Positions 35,138 through 43,459 of a stretch of DNA of 52,106 bases are shown here, piece by piece; position 1 is the first letter of the stretch, and each line of letters begins with the position of its first letter. The notes under the pieces are model-generated. The model had not been told where the DNA came from. It ran no database searches and worked only from the letters and a program-made list of their open reading frames with translations. This DNA is from Bacteroidales bacterium (GTDB lineage Bacteria > Bacteroidota > Bacteroidia > Bacteroidales > WCHB1-69). The position numbers and the translations under genes were made by a program. The stretch lies in NCBI GenBank assembly GCA_017651425.1, contig JAGCCZ010000009.1:1-52106 (forward strand), written 5' to 3'.

Positions 35138-35572
35138 GTGGTGGTGTATAAAGACATTGACCGCACCACGGAGGATTTCCGCCGCATTCTGTGTTGTGCG
35201 AAACATTTCGCCAAACAGGGGAAACACGTGGTGATGCCGCCGAAATTGGATGTGCCATACAAGAACTCGGCATACGATGTCATATATGGCAGTCTGAAGG
35301 GAACAGCTTATTACGGGAAGTGTCCTGATTTAATGGTCGATAATGTATGGTATGAGCACGAAGGATACAACAGTGAGAATCCGAAGACAAATTTTTCGAA
35401 TATGTGCAAGAGAGGATTGCGCCAATCTGACAGAATAATTGTAGAGGATTGTGGCCTGACCGACGGTTATTTGAAGAGGAACATTCTGATAAGACAAAAC
35501 GAAGGTCAACAAATAAAAGAGTTGTGGGTGAAGAAAGGCAACATTTTGCGGCTGATATATAAAGCAGAATAG
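35138..35572 (+). CDS. Orphan CdiA-CT-like nuclease toxin domain
   Basis: About 144 residues resembling the C-terminal tRNase/BECR-fold toxin tips of contact-dependent inhibition and polymorphic toxins: CCAKHFAKQGKHVVMPPKLD, IYGSLKGTAYYGKCPDLMVD, WYEHEGY, NFSNMCKRGLRQSDRIIVED, GYLKRNI and IKELWVKKGN. The frame stays open upstream to 35117 (NSNNGGRVVV), and that stretch also looks like part of the domain, so the gene starts inside the fold. Start candidates are three GTG codons (35138, 35141, 35144) after an unusual GGAGGA at 35129-35134. No carrier protein or immunity gene is adjacent. Probably a displaced toxin tip or remnant; family recognised from memory. Confidence 0.62.
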   Translation: MVVYKDIDRTTEDFRRILCCAKHFAKQGKHVVMPPKLDVPYKNSAYDVIYGSLKGTAYYGKCPDLMVDNVWYEHEGYNSENPKTNFSNMCKRGLRQSDRIIVEDCGLTDGYLKRNILIRQNEGQQIKELWVKKGNILRLIYKAE

Positions 35573-35704
35573 CAGAGCTTGCGCCCTGCCACCTGAATCG
35601 TCGAATCCGCAGAATCGACAGTCGGAATCACTTCCGACCTCGCTGCAAAAATACACTTTTTTTAATATCCAAATATTGTTCGATAATTTTTTGGAGACAG
35701 AGAC

Positions 35705-35734
35705 AAAAAAGGGCCCCCGTTCCCGAGCGCCCTT
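35705..35734 (-). terminator. Rho-independent terminator of korAB
   Basis: On the minus strand AAGGGC (35734-35729) pairs with GCCCTT (35714-35709) around a G/C-rich loop, followed by a T-tract; it lies 36 bp after the korB stop. Confidence 0.7.
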
Positions 35735-35767
35735 AACTATTATCTTTTAACTCTTAACTCTAAACTG
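35733..35767. repeat. Heptanucleotide-phased intergenic repeat
   Basis: Five consecutive units TTAACTA, TTATCTT, TTAACTC, TTAACTC and TAAACTG between the terminator and the korB stop. Confidence 0.6.
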
Positions 35768-35769
35768 AA

Positions 35770-36801
35770 TTACACTTCCCACGTATCCCCGCTGTTCAGC
35801 AAATCGTCCACGCATTTATACTTTCCGTTGGCCATCTGCTCTTCCATCTGGTCTTCGTAAAGTTGCGTGTAGGAGGTCTTCTTGACGTTGCGGATCACGC
35901 CGATGGCCACGGGTAGGTCGCCGCTCATGCGGGCCAGCATCATGTGGATGCCGGTGTCCTCGGTGTCCTCGTGGTGGATCATGATGTCGTCGATGGTGAT
36001 GCCGTTCTCGCCGATGGTCACCGCCTCTAAGCAACGGCCGTTGAAGCGCAGACCCTTGTTCTTCTCCTTGCCGAAGATCATGGGCTTGCCATCCTCGAGG
36101 ATGATGGTGCGGTCGTCACGGACGGCGCGGTCGGTGATGGCGGCGTGGGCCTTGTCATTGAAGATCATGCAGTTCTGCAGCACTTCCACCACACTGGTGC
36201 CGTCGTGCTTGGCGGCGCGGGTCATGATGTCAGTGGTGAGCTGCGGCAGGCAGTCCAATGCACGGGCGTAGAAGGTGCCCTGTGCGCCCATCACCAATTC
36301 ACCCGGGTTGAACGGGTAGTCGATGGTGCCGTAAGGAGAGGTCTTGGTGACCTGACCGAACTTCGTGGTCGGGCTGTACTGACCTTTGGTCAAGCCGTAG
36401 ATTTCGTTGTTGAAGATGGTGATGTTGAAGTCCTGGTTACGACGCACCGCATGAATGAGGTGGTTGCCGCCGATGGCCATGGAGTCACCGTCGCCCATGC
36501 TCACCCAGACGGAGAGCGCCGGGTTGGCCAGCTTCACGCCCGTGGCAATGGCGCAGGCACGGCCGTGGATGCTGTGGAAACCGTAGGTGTCCACATAGTA
36601 GGGGATACGGGAGGAGCATCCGATACCGGAGACCATGCAGATATTCTCCTTCTTGTGGTTGGTCTTCGGGAAGGTGTTCAACAATGCGGCGAGGATGGCG
36701 TGGTCACCGCATCCGGGACACCATTTCACCATTTGGTCGCTGGTAAAGTCAGCTTTTGTATATTCGCGGTCCGCTCTGGGAACAAAATGTTTTTCTGCCA
36801 T
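35770..36801 (-). CDS. korB: 2-oxoacid:ferredoxin oxidoreductase, beta subunit
   Basis: A 343-residue thiamine-diphosphate subunit that, with the alpha/gamma subunit upstream, decarboxylates a 2-oxoacid (most likely 2-oxoglutarate) to acyl-CoA and reduces ferredoxin. The start region WCPGCGDHAILAAL and CSSRIPYYVDTYGFHSIHGR are typical, with cysteines that can hold a 4Fe-4S cluster. The ThDP motif is GDGDSMAIGGNH followed by NNEIYGLTKG. The gene starts 33 bp after korA, and a terminator follows. An oxygen-sensitive enzyme, it supports an anaerobic host. Confidence 0.92.
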   Translation of the reverse strand: MAEKHFVPRADREYTKADFTSDQMVKWCPGCGDHAILAALLNTFPKTNHKKENICMVSGIGCSSRIPYYVDTYGFHSIHGRACAIATGVKLANPALSVWVSMGDGDSMAIGGNHLIHAVRRNQDFNITIFNNEIYGLTKGQYSPTTKFGQVTKTSPYGTIDYPFNPGELVMGAQGTFYARALDCLPQLTTDIMTRAAKHDGTSVVEVLQNCMIFNDKAHAAITDRAVRDDRTIILEDGKPMIFGKEKNKGLRFNGRCLEAVTIGENGITIDDIMIHHEDTEDTGIHMMLARMSGDLPVAIGVIRNVKKTSYTQLYEDQMEEQMANGKYKCVDDLLNSGDTWEV

Positions 36802-36834
36802 AATTATCTGTGATTAAATGGTTCGTGATTGAAA

Positions 36835-38685
36835 TTATTTGGCAAGCAGTCTTTCGAATTCAACCTTCAGTTCACCCACCTCGAACGGGAGCCCCATGAT
36901 CTTGTTGTACTGGGTCATAGGACATTCGGGGTATTGGGTGCGCAGGTAACCGGCGAATTGGCCGTTGTTGAGTTCGCAGACGACAATCTTCTTGTACTTC
37001 TTGAGGATGTCGCCGGTGTTCTTCGGCAGCGGGCAAATATAGTTGAAATGGGTGTAAGCCACCTTCTTGCCTTCGTTGTTCATCTCCTCCACGGCGAGGG
37101 TAAGGGCACCGGAAGTGCCGCCCCAGCCCACCACGAGCAGGTCAGCGTCCGGATCGCCGGTCACCTCTTGGTCGGGGATGAAGTTGGCCACGCGGTTCAC
37201 CTTCTCCTGACGGTTGGCCACCATCAGGGCGTGGTTCTCGGGATCGGTGCTGAGAGGTCCGTCGGGACATTTCTCCAGACCGCCCACACGGTGTCTCAGG
37301 CCTTCCATGCCGGGCAGTGCCCACTCGCGTGCGAATGTGACGGGGTCACGACGGAAAGGTCTGTAGTTAGGATCGTTAGGCGTAGCCAGACGCGGCTTGA
37401 TTTCCGGCATGTCGGCCATCTTGGGGATGCGGAACAGCTGGGAACCGTTGCCGAGGTAGCCGTCGGTGAGCAGGATGACGGGGGTCATGTGCTCCAGGGC
37501 GACCTTGGCGGCGTTGTAAGCCCAGTAGAAGCAGTTGGCGCTGGAAGAGGCAGCCATCACCACCAGGGGAGCTTCACCGTTACGGCCGTACAAAGCCTGG
37601 TTCAGGTCACTCTGCTCGGTCTTGGTGGGCAGACCCGTGGAGGGACCGCCGCGCTGCACGTCAACGACGACGAGCGGTAGTTCCACCATCACGGCCAGGC
37701 CGAGGGCCTCGCTCTTCAGCGAGAGACCGGGACCGGAAGTGGAGGTGCAGGCGAGGGCGCCGGCGTAGGAAGCACCGATAGCAGAGCAAACGCCTGCGAT
37801 TTCGTCTTCAGCTTGGAAGACACGTGCACCCAAAGATTTATGTTTGGCGAGCTCCACCATCACATCCGTAGCGGGGGTGATAGGGTAGGAGCCGAGGAAG
37901 AGTCTGCGACCGGATTTCTCGGAGGCGGCCAGGAGACCCCAAGCGGTGGCGACGTTACCCGTGATGTTGCGGTAACGGCCTTTGGGCATGTGGTCGGCTT
38001 GGGCGATCTCGAAAATGTGGGAGTGCATCACTTCCAATTTGTCGGCATATTCGTAGCCCTCGGTGAGCACGGCCTTGTTCAGCTTCACCACATCGGGTTT
38101 CTTGGCGAACTTGCGCTCCAGATAGGCGTAGGTCTGATCCAGTTTCTTGTGCGTGGCATAGAAGATGATGCCGAGCGCGAACATGTTGCGGCAGCGGTCG
38201 GCCGTCTTCTTGTCAGCGCCCTGCTCGTTGCCGATGCGTTGGGTGAAGGAGGTGACGGGCGCCTTGATGATGGTGTAGGCGCGCTCCATCTCATCCGTGA
38301 AAGGATTGTCGTTCTCGGTGTAGCCGGCTTTCTCGAGGGCCTCGTCGGTGAACGTGTCGATGTCAACAATGATGGTGGCACCCTTCTTGGCCCACTTCAT
38401 GTTGGACTTCAGGGAGGCAGGGTTCATGGCGACCAGGATGTCGCACTTGTCACCCGAACTGTAGATGTGGCTGCCCACATGCACCTGGTAGCCGGACACG
38501 CCCGCGATGGTGTTGTGCGGGGCACGGATTTCGGCCGGATAATCAGGGAACGTGGCGATGTCGTTGCCTGTGAGGGCTGAAGCGTCCGAGAACAAGGTTC
38601 CGGAAAGCTGCATGCCGTCGCCGGAGTCACCCGCAAAACGGACAACAATGTCTTCCCTGTTCTGGATTTGCGTTTTTTCTGTCAT
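36835..38685 (-). CDS. korA: 2-oxoacid:ferredoxin oxidoreductase, fused gamma-alpha subunit
   Basis: A 616-residue subunit. Residues ~12-190 are the gamma (CoA/transfer) domain, starting VVRFAGDSGDGMQLSGTLFS, and the alpha pyrimidine-binding domain follows from ~225 (FLGSYPITPATDVMVELAKH, CTSTSGPGLSLKSEALGLAV, QRGGPSTGLPTKTEQSDLNQ). The gamma-alpha fusion is the standard form of the KorA/VorB-like family in Bacteroidota. 2-oxoglutarate is the most likely substrate. It heads a two-gene leftward operon with korB; the promoter has both elements (38779-38810). Confidence 0.92.
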   Translation of the reverse strand: MTEKTQIQNREDIVVRFAGDSGDGMQLSGTLFSDASALTGNDIATFPDYPAEIRAPHNTIAGVSGYQVHVGSHIYSSGDKCDILVAMNPASLKSNMKWAKKGATIIVDIDTFTDEALEKAGYTENDNPFTDEMERAYTIIKAPVTSFTQRIGNEQGADKKTADRCRNMFALGIIFYATHKKLDQTYAYLERKFAKKPDVVKLNKAVLTEGYEYADKLEVMHSHIFEIAQADHMPKGRYRNITGNVATAWGLLAASEKSGRRLFLGSYPITPATDVMVELAKHKSLGARVFQAEDEIAGVCSAIGASYAGALACTSTSGPGLSLKSEALGLAVMVELPLVVVDVQRGGPSTGLPTKTEQSDLNQALYGRNGEAPLVVMAASSSANCFYWAYNAAKVALEHMTPVILLTDGYLGNGSQLFRIPKMADMPEIKPRLATPNDPNYRPFRRDPVTFAREWALPGMEGLRHRVGGLEKCPDGPLSTDPENHALMVANRQEKVNRVANFIPDQEVTGDPDADLLVVGWGGTSGALTLAVEEMNNEGKKVAYTHFNYICPLPKNTGDILKKYKKIVVCELNNGQFAGYLRTQYPECPMTQYNKIMGLPFEVGELKVEFERLLAK

Positions 38686-38778
38686 AGGACTGTTGTTTTG
38701 TATTTATATTTAATTATTTGATAATCTGTGTTTTGTGGCATTTTAGAGGAGATAATCCTCCCTCTTTTTTTGCGGTGG

Positions 38779-38810
38779 CAAAAGTAATAAATTTACACCC
38801 AAAAAACAAA
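38779..38810 (-). promoter_or_regulatory. korAB promoter with -33 and -7 elements
   Basis: Minus strand TTTG (38810-38807), a 20-bp spacer, then TACTTTTG (38786-38779): the full Bacteroidota consensus at its optimal spacing, 93 bp upstream of the korA start. Confidence 0.75.
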
Positions 38811-38843
38811 TGTAATTTTGGGAATAATTCTCGTTTTTTTTTA

Positions 38844-38851
38844 TATTTTTG
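38844..38851 (+). promoter_or_regulatory. -7 promoter element almost on top of a start codon
   Basis: TATTTTTG, an exact TAnnTTTG match, with TTTG 23 bp upstream (38817-38820). It ends only 8 bp before the ATG at 38860, so the mRNA is predicted to be nearly leaderless. Confidence 0.6.
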
Positions 38852-38859
38852 CCGCTCCT

Positions 38860-39597
38860 ATGAATAAGTATTTTGCCAAACCCAAGCATTACACGATGGA
38901 TATGCTGTCCTGTTTCGGACAGAGCAAGCATCATGGGCTTTTCTTGTTGCGTTCCGACAAGGTTTTGATCCAGACCGCTTTGGCGCTCGGCGGCGTGTTT
39001 CAGCATCCCTTTTCTTTTATTGGCGGTGTTTGCCTTTTTGAAAACGAGCCGGAATCCGCATATCCGCTTTATCTTGCCACTATGCTGATGGGGCTGGATG
39101 TCAGTCTTGTGTTGATGCCGAACAAAACAACTGTTCCGGCGCAGGATTTGTACGATGAGGCGAACCCTTTGTTGGGTCTTGCCCTGTTTGATGAATACTA
39201 TTATCTTTTTAATAAGCAGGGGAGAAAAAGATTTTCTTGCGAACATGTGGATTACGATTATCTTTTGTTGTTGTACAGTGATAAAAACCTTGATGTGAAT
39301 CAGGAGGTCTTTCAAATGCTTGGGTCTGTCAAGCAGATCAAGGCTGTCGATGCATCTTCTTTTTTGACCAAGGATGAGGGGAACAAATCTGCCAACAAGC
39401 GCGTGGAGTTCCTGCAGCGCCTCTTTTTGGAGGTGGATGTCATCAGGACTTCGTGGCAAGAGGAACAGATTCGCAAAAAGTTGTGCAACGTCACCAGCAT
39501 TCCCAACGAGAACTATGCCCGCCGCCGTTTCCAGGAAAGCAAGATTTCCCTGCTGCCGCTTTTGGACAGTCCGTTGATGCTGCGGGAAGACTACTGA
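38860..39597 (+). CDS. Cytosolic protein of unknown function
   Basis: A 245-residue protein without a signal peptide or membrane segment. Visible pieces include a start KPKHYTMDMLSCFGQSKHHG, alternating hydrophobic strands (YPLYLATMLMGLDVSLVLMP, YDYLLLLYSDKN) and a charged helical C-terminal third (EEQIRKKLCNVTSIPNENYA). I recognise no family. The frame extends 14 codons further upstream, but the promoter at 38844-38851 makes 38860 the better start. It is single, divergent from korAB and convergent with the methyltransferase gene. Confidence 0.7.
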   Translation: MNKYFAKPKHYTMDMLSCFGQSKHHGLFLLRSDKVLIQTALALGGVFQHPFSFIGGVCLFENEPESAYPLYLATMLMGLDVSLVLMPNKTTVPAQDLYDEANPLLGLALFDEYYYLFNKQGRKRFSCEHVDYDYLLLLYSDKNLDVNQEVFQMLGSVKQIKAVDASSFLTKDEGNKSANKRVEFLQRLFLEVDVIRTSWQEEQIRKKLCNVTSIPNENYARRRFQESKISLLPLLDSPLMLREDY

Positions 39598-39648
39598 TTT
39601 CCTTGTCTATGCAAGTGCTTTGTTTTTAGGTATATACCATGCCGTAAA

Positions 39649-40839
39649 TCAGCATTTACGACACAAAAGCAGTGCCTTTTCCCCGCCTGACAGGGTGGTC
39701 CCGAATATGTAGTGGTCGCCCCCGTCTTTCAACTTCAAGTTTTTTTTCAGCTCTTCCGCTGTCAATGGGAAATTGCGGACCGACACATTGGCTTTTCCGG
39801 TTTTTTCCCGCACCTCTTTGCGGGCGTTTTTGCTGAAGGGGATGGTCTCCTCGACAATGAACGTGCGTCCGGGGAAGTCGGGGATGAGTTTGTCGTGGGT
39901 GTAGAGGTGCGAGTGGGGGTGCAGTTTCAGCAGGTCGAAGCGCGTGGCGATGCACTTGAAGGCACCGGCCTTGAGGATGGCGGCGTTGGGCTCGTAAAGA
40001 TATTTGCTGGGCTCGCCGGCCAGCTCCGGACGAGCGTCCGCCTCCTCTCCCATGGTGAACGTGAAAGAGTGCGTCTTTCCTTGCAGGATGTTGACGGCCG
40101 TGCAGACGACGGTATTTGGAGAACTGGAATTATCTGTGTCCAAGAGAAACAGGACCTCTTTGCACTCGCCGTTGACGGCGACGGTGTGGATGGCGCGTGT
40201 GCCCGGTAGTTGCCGGAGCGTCCAGGAGATGTCAATGAGTGGGGATAGTTTGATTAACAAGCCTTTGCGTGTGTGTGCGCGCAGCTTGTCAAGCCATTGT
40301 GTGAGGTCAGGTGTGCACTCCTCCAAGGCTGCAACACGCCGCCCGTGGGTGTCGCGCCGCGAAGGGTCTATGTATAGCCAGTCCACCATGCCGATTTCAC
40401 CCAGCCGCTCCTCCATCGTGCCCTGCAGGATAGAGATGTTTTGCAGGCCGAAGACGTTCGCGTTATGTTGGACAATGTGGCACAATTCAGCTTGCGGTTC
40501 CACATAAAGGCATAGTTGGAAGCGGCGCGCGAACGCGAAGGTGTCCACGCCGAATCCGCCGCTCAAGTCGGCAATGGAATCTCCCGCCACCAGGTCGGCC
40601 TTGTAGTGTGCGGTGGCGGCCGACGAGCATTGTTCCAACGACAGGGCCGCAGGAAACAGGATCTCGTCGAGGGCGTAGTGCCCGGGCAGCTTCTCCTTGG
40701 CTCTCTGCCGCCCTTCGATTTGTTGCAAGGCGAACTGCAGGTCCACGTCGGGGTCTTTGCTGCCGCGCAAAGCCAGTTGCGGCACGTCATCGTCCCGATG
40801 TGCTTGTATGAATGCCCTTGTCGCTTCGTTGATGTCCAT
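39649..40839 (-). CDS. THUMP-like class I SAM-dependent methyltransferase
   Basis: A 396-residue cytosolic methyltransferase. Residues ~60-200 hold the Rossmann fold: the SAM-binding loop ADLSGGFGVDTFAF (90-103), an acidic strand end (LYVEPQ) and a catalytic-type IDPSRRD (157-163). The C-terminal ~100 residues, with TFIVEETIPFSKNARKEVRE, form the ferredoxin/THUMP-like module of the Porphyromonas PG_1098 family. Such modules suggest an RNA, probably tRNA or rRNA, substrate; the actual target is unknown to me. A palindrome (39643-39660) overlaps the stop codon. Its promoter is at 40876-40883. Confidence 0.83.
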   Translation of the reverse strand: MDINEATRAFIQAHRDDDVPQLALRGSKDPDVDLQFALQQIEGRQRAKEKLPGHYALDEILFPAALSLEQCSSAATAHYKADLVAGDSIADLSGGFGVDTFAFARRFQLCLYVEPQAELCHIVQHNANVFGLQNISILQGTMEERLGEIGMVDWLYIDPSRRDTHGRRVAALEECTPDLTQWLDKLRAHTRKGLLIKLSPLIDISWTLRQLPGTRAIHTVAVNGECKEVLFLLDTDNSSSPNTVVCTAVNILQGKTHSFTFTMGEEADARPELAGEPSKYLYEPNAAILKAGAFKCIATRFDLLKLHPHSHLYTHDKLIPDFPGRTFIVEETIPFSKNARKEVREKTGKANVSVRNFPLTAEELKKNLKLKDGGDHYIFGTTLSGGEKALLLCRKC

Positions 40840-40875
40840 TCCGGTTTTTTTTTCGACGGTCTGAAATCAGGACTG

Positions 40876-40883
40876 CAAAAATA
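40876..40883 (-). promoter_or_regulatory. -7 promoter element of the methyltransferase gene
   Basis: Minus strand TATTTTTG, an exact TAnnTTTG match, 36 bp upstream of the ATG at 40839. Confidence 0.6.
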
Positions 40884-40956
40884 GAAATATTTTGCATGTC
40901 TTGTATGCTGCCAAAAGGGCATGTATTTTTGAATTATTTTATATGGAAAAATTATG

Positions 40957-40964
40957 TAACTTTG
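40957..40964 (+). promoter_or_regulatory. -7 promoter element of hppA
   Basis: TAACTTTG, an exact TAnnTTTG match, 67 bp upstream of the hppA start, with TTTG 25 bp upstream (slightly long spacing). Confidence 0.6.
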
Positions 40965-41031
40965 CACCCGTTTTTAAGAATAAGGAATTATTTTTTAAAG
41001 TACTAATAATTAACAATTTAAATTAAAATCT

Positions 41032-43260
41032 ATGGATCAAAATCTTGTAAAGTATGTATGGATTGTGTTTTGCGCATCCATCGTCGCGCTGGGTTTCGCG
41101 TTCTTCTTCTATCGCAGAATGCTGAAGGAAGATGAGGGCACTCCCACCATGCGTGAAATCGCCTCTCACGTCCGCAAGGGCGCCATGGCTTACCTGAAAC
41201 AGCAATACAAGGTGGTGGGCATCGTGTTTGTTGTCCTCGCCGTGCTGTTCTTAATCATGTCCATATTCCACTTGCAGAATGGGGTGGTGTGGTTCGCCTT
41301 CCTGACCGGCGGTTTCTTCTCCGGTCTGGCCGGCTTCCTCGGCATGAAGACCGCCACGTATGCGTCCGCGCGTACTGCCAACGGTGCCCGTCAGAGCCTC
41401 AACAAGGGTCTGCAGGTCGCCTTCCGCAGTGGTGCCGTGATGGGTCTCACTGTCGTCGGCCTCGCCCTGTTGGACGTTTCCGCATGGTTTTTGGTGCTTA
41501 ACGGTACCGGTCTGTTGGAGTTGGTGGGCGAGCATGCCACGCTGACCACCATTACCACCACGATGCTGACCTTCGGCATGGGTGCTTCCACGCAGGCCCT
41601 GTTCGCACGTGTCGGCGGCGGTATCTCCACCAAGGCCGCTGACGTGGGCGCTGACCTCGTCGGTAAGACCGAGTACAACATCCCTGAAGACGACCCGCGC
41701 AACCCCGCTACCATCGCCGACAACGTGGGCGACAATGTGGGTGACGTGGCTGGTATGGGTGCTGACCTGTACGAGTCCTACGCCGGTTCCATCCTCTCCA
41801 CGATGGCCCTCGGTGCTGCCGCTTTCGCCACCATCGGTGCCGAAATGCAGATGAAGTCCATCCTCGCTCCTATGATGATTGCTGCTGTTGGTGTGATTCT
41901 CTCCGTGATTGGTATTTTCATCGTCCGCACGAAAGAAGAAGCCAGTATGACGCAACTGCTGAAGGCTTTGAGCCGCGGTACCAACACCGCCGCCATCCTG
42001 ATCGCTGTGGCTACTTTCGGCATCATGTACGTGCTTTTCAAGGACTCCACCGACATCGTTTGGTGGCAGGTCTCCCTTTCCGTGGTTGTGGGTCTGCTCG
42101 CCGGCGTCATTATCGGTAAGTCAACAGAATACTACACTTCTCAATCCTTCAAGCCGACGCAGAAGGTGGCCGAGTCTTCCCAGACGGGTCCTGCCACGGT
42201 CATCATCTCCGGTATCGGTTTGGGTATGATCTCCACCGTCATTCCGGTGCTCACCATCGGTGTGGCCATCATCCTCGCTTTCTTGTGCGCCAACGGCTTC
42301 AATATTGAATTCACCGCTGTCAACCTCTCCAAGGGTTTGTATGGCATCGGTATCGCTGCCGTGGGTATGCTCTCCACGTTAGGTATCACCTTGGCCACCG
42401 ACGCTTACGGTCCTATCGCCGACAACGCCGGCGGTAACGCTGAGATGAGCGGTCTGGATCCTGAGGTCCGCAAGCGCACGGACGCGCTCGACGCTCTCGG
42501 CAACACTACCGCTGCTACTGGTAAGGGCTTCGCTATCGGTTCCGCCGCTCTGACCGCCCTCGCACTGCTCGCCTCATACGTGGAGGAGATCAAGATCGCC
42601 CTCATCCGTATCGGTACGGAAACTCTTGACCTTGGCAACCGCGTGGTCGATACGGCACAAGCCAGTTTGATTGATTTCATGGACTACTACAATGTCTCCC
42701 TGATGAACCCGAAGGTGCTCGTGGGCGTCTTCATCGGTTCCATGATGGCCTTCCTGTTCTGCGGTCTCACGATGAACGCCGTGGGTCGCGCCGCTCAGAA
42801 GATGGTGGAAGAGGTTCGTCGCCAGTTCCGCGAGATCAAGGGCATCCTCACAGGTGAGGGTACTCCTGACTATGCCCGTTGCGTGGCTATCTCCACCAAG
42901 GGTGCTCAGCGCGAGATGCTGTTGCCTTCTATCTTGGCTATCTTGGCTCCCATCGTTACGGGTTTGATCCTCGGCGTGGCCGGCGTGCTCGGTCTGCTGG
43001 TTGGCGGTCTTGGTGCCGGTTTCGTGTTGGCTATCTTCATGGCCAACGCCGGTGGCGCTTGGGACAATGCAAAGAAGTTTGTCGAGGAAGGCAACTTCGG
43101 CGGCAAGGGCTCCGACAACCACAAGGCTACCGTTGTGGGTGACACCGTGGGTGATCCTTTCAAGGATACCTCTGGCCCGTCCCTGAACATCCTCATCAAG
43201 CTGATGAGCATGGTCAGCATCGTGATGGCCGGCTTGACCGTGGCGGTACACCTGCTGTAA
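41032..43260 (+). CDS. hppA: K+-dependent ion-translocating membrane pyrophosphatase
   Basis: A 742-residue integral membrane enzyme with about 16 helices that hydrolyses pyrophosphate and pumps Na+ and/or H+ outward. The catalytic loop [20 protein letters not shown] followed by [20 protein letters not shown] is intact, as is the C-terminal [24 protein letters not shown] motif. [10 protein letters not shown] (residues 490-499) has Ala494 where K+-independent enzymes carry lysine, so this is the K+-dependent class. Bacteroides relatives pump both Na+ and H+, which is likely but not provable here. Monocistronic, with a ~60-nt leader and a strong terminator. Confidence 0.94.
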   Translation: MDQNLVKYVWIVFCASIVALGFAFFFYRRMLKEDEGTPTMREIASHVRKGAMAYLKQQYKVVGIVFVVLAVLFLIMSIFHLQNGVVWFAFLTGGFFSGLAGFLGMKTATYASARTANGARQSLNKGLQVAFRSGAVMGLTVVGLALLDVSAWFLVLNGTGLLELVGEHATLTTITTTMLTFGMGASTQALFARVGGGISTKAADVGADLVGKTEYNIPEDDPRNPATIADNVGDNVGDVAGMGADLYESYAGSILSTMALGAAAFATIGAEMQMKSILAPMMIAAVGVILSVIGIFIVRTKEEASMTQLLKALSRGTNTAAILIAVATFGIMYVLFKDSTDIVWWQVSLSVVVGLLAGVIIGKSTEYYTSQSFKPTQKVAESSQTGPATVIISGIGLGMISTVIPVLTIGVAIILAFLCANGFNIEFTAVNLSKGLYGIGIAAVGMLSTLGITLATDAYGPIADNAGGNAEMSGLDPEVRKRTDALDALGNTTAATGKGFAIGSAALTALALLASYVEEIKIALIRIGTETLDLGNRVVDTAQASLIDFMDYYNVSLMNPKVLVGVFIGSMMAFLFCGLTMNAVGRAAQKMVEEVRRQFREIKGILTGEGTPDYARCVAISTKGAQREMLLPSILAILAPIVTGLILGVAGVLGLLVGGLGAGFVLAIFMANAGGAWDNAKKFVEEGNFGGKGSDNHKATVVGDTVGDPFKDTSGPSLNILIKLMSMVSIVMAGLTVAVHLL

Positions 43261-43289
43261 TCCTCGTTATCTATAAAAGATATTCTTGA

Positions 43290-43329
43290 AACTGGCGGAA
43301 CGTCGATGGATGTTCCGTCAGTTTTTTTT
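43290..43329 (+). terminator. Rho-independent terminator of hppA
   Basis: AACTGGCGGAAC (43290-43301) pairs with GTTCCGTCAGTT (43312-43323) apart from one G-T pair, followed by a run of T. Confidence 0.85.
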
Positions 43330-43429
43330 ATATCGGTTGTTGGGTGGGCTTGAGTGATGTTTTACTTTTGTAATTTATTGAATCATAATTTTATTTTTTA
43401 TTTTATAAACATTGTATTGTTAAAAGTGT

Positions 43430-43437
43430 TATCTTTG
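43430..43437 (+). promoter_or_regulatory. -7 promoter element of the CUB/PKD surface protein gene
   Basis: TATCTTTG, an exact TAnnTTTG match, 22 bp before the ATG at 43460. Confidence 0.65.
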
Positions 43438-43459
43438 CATTTTCTTAAATGAGCTAATA

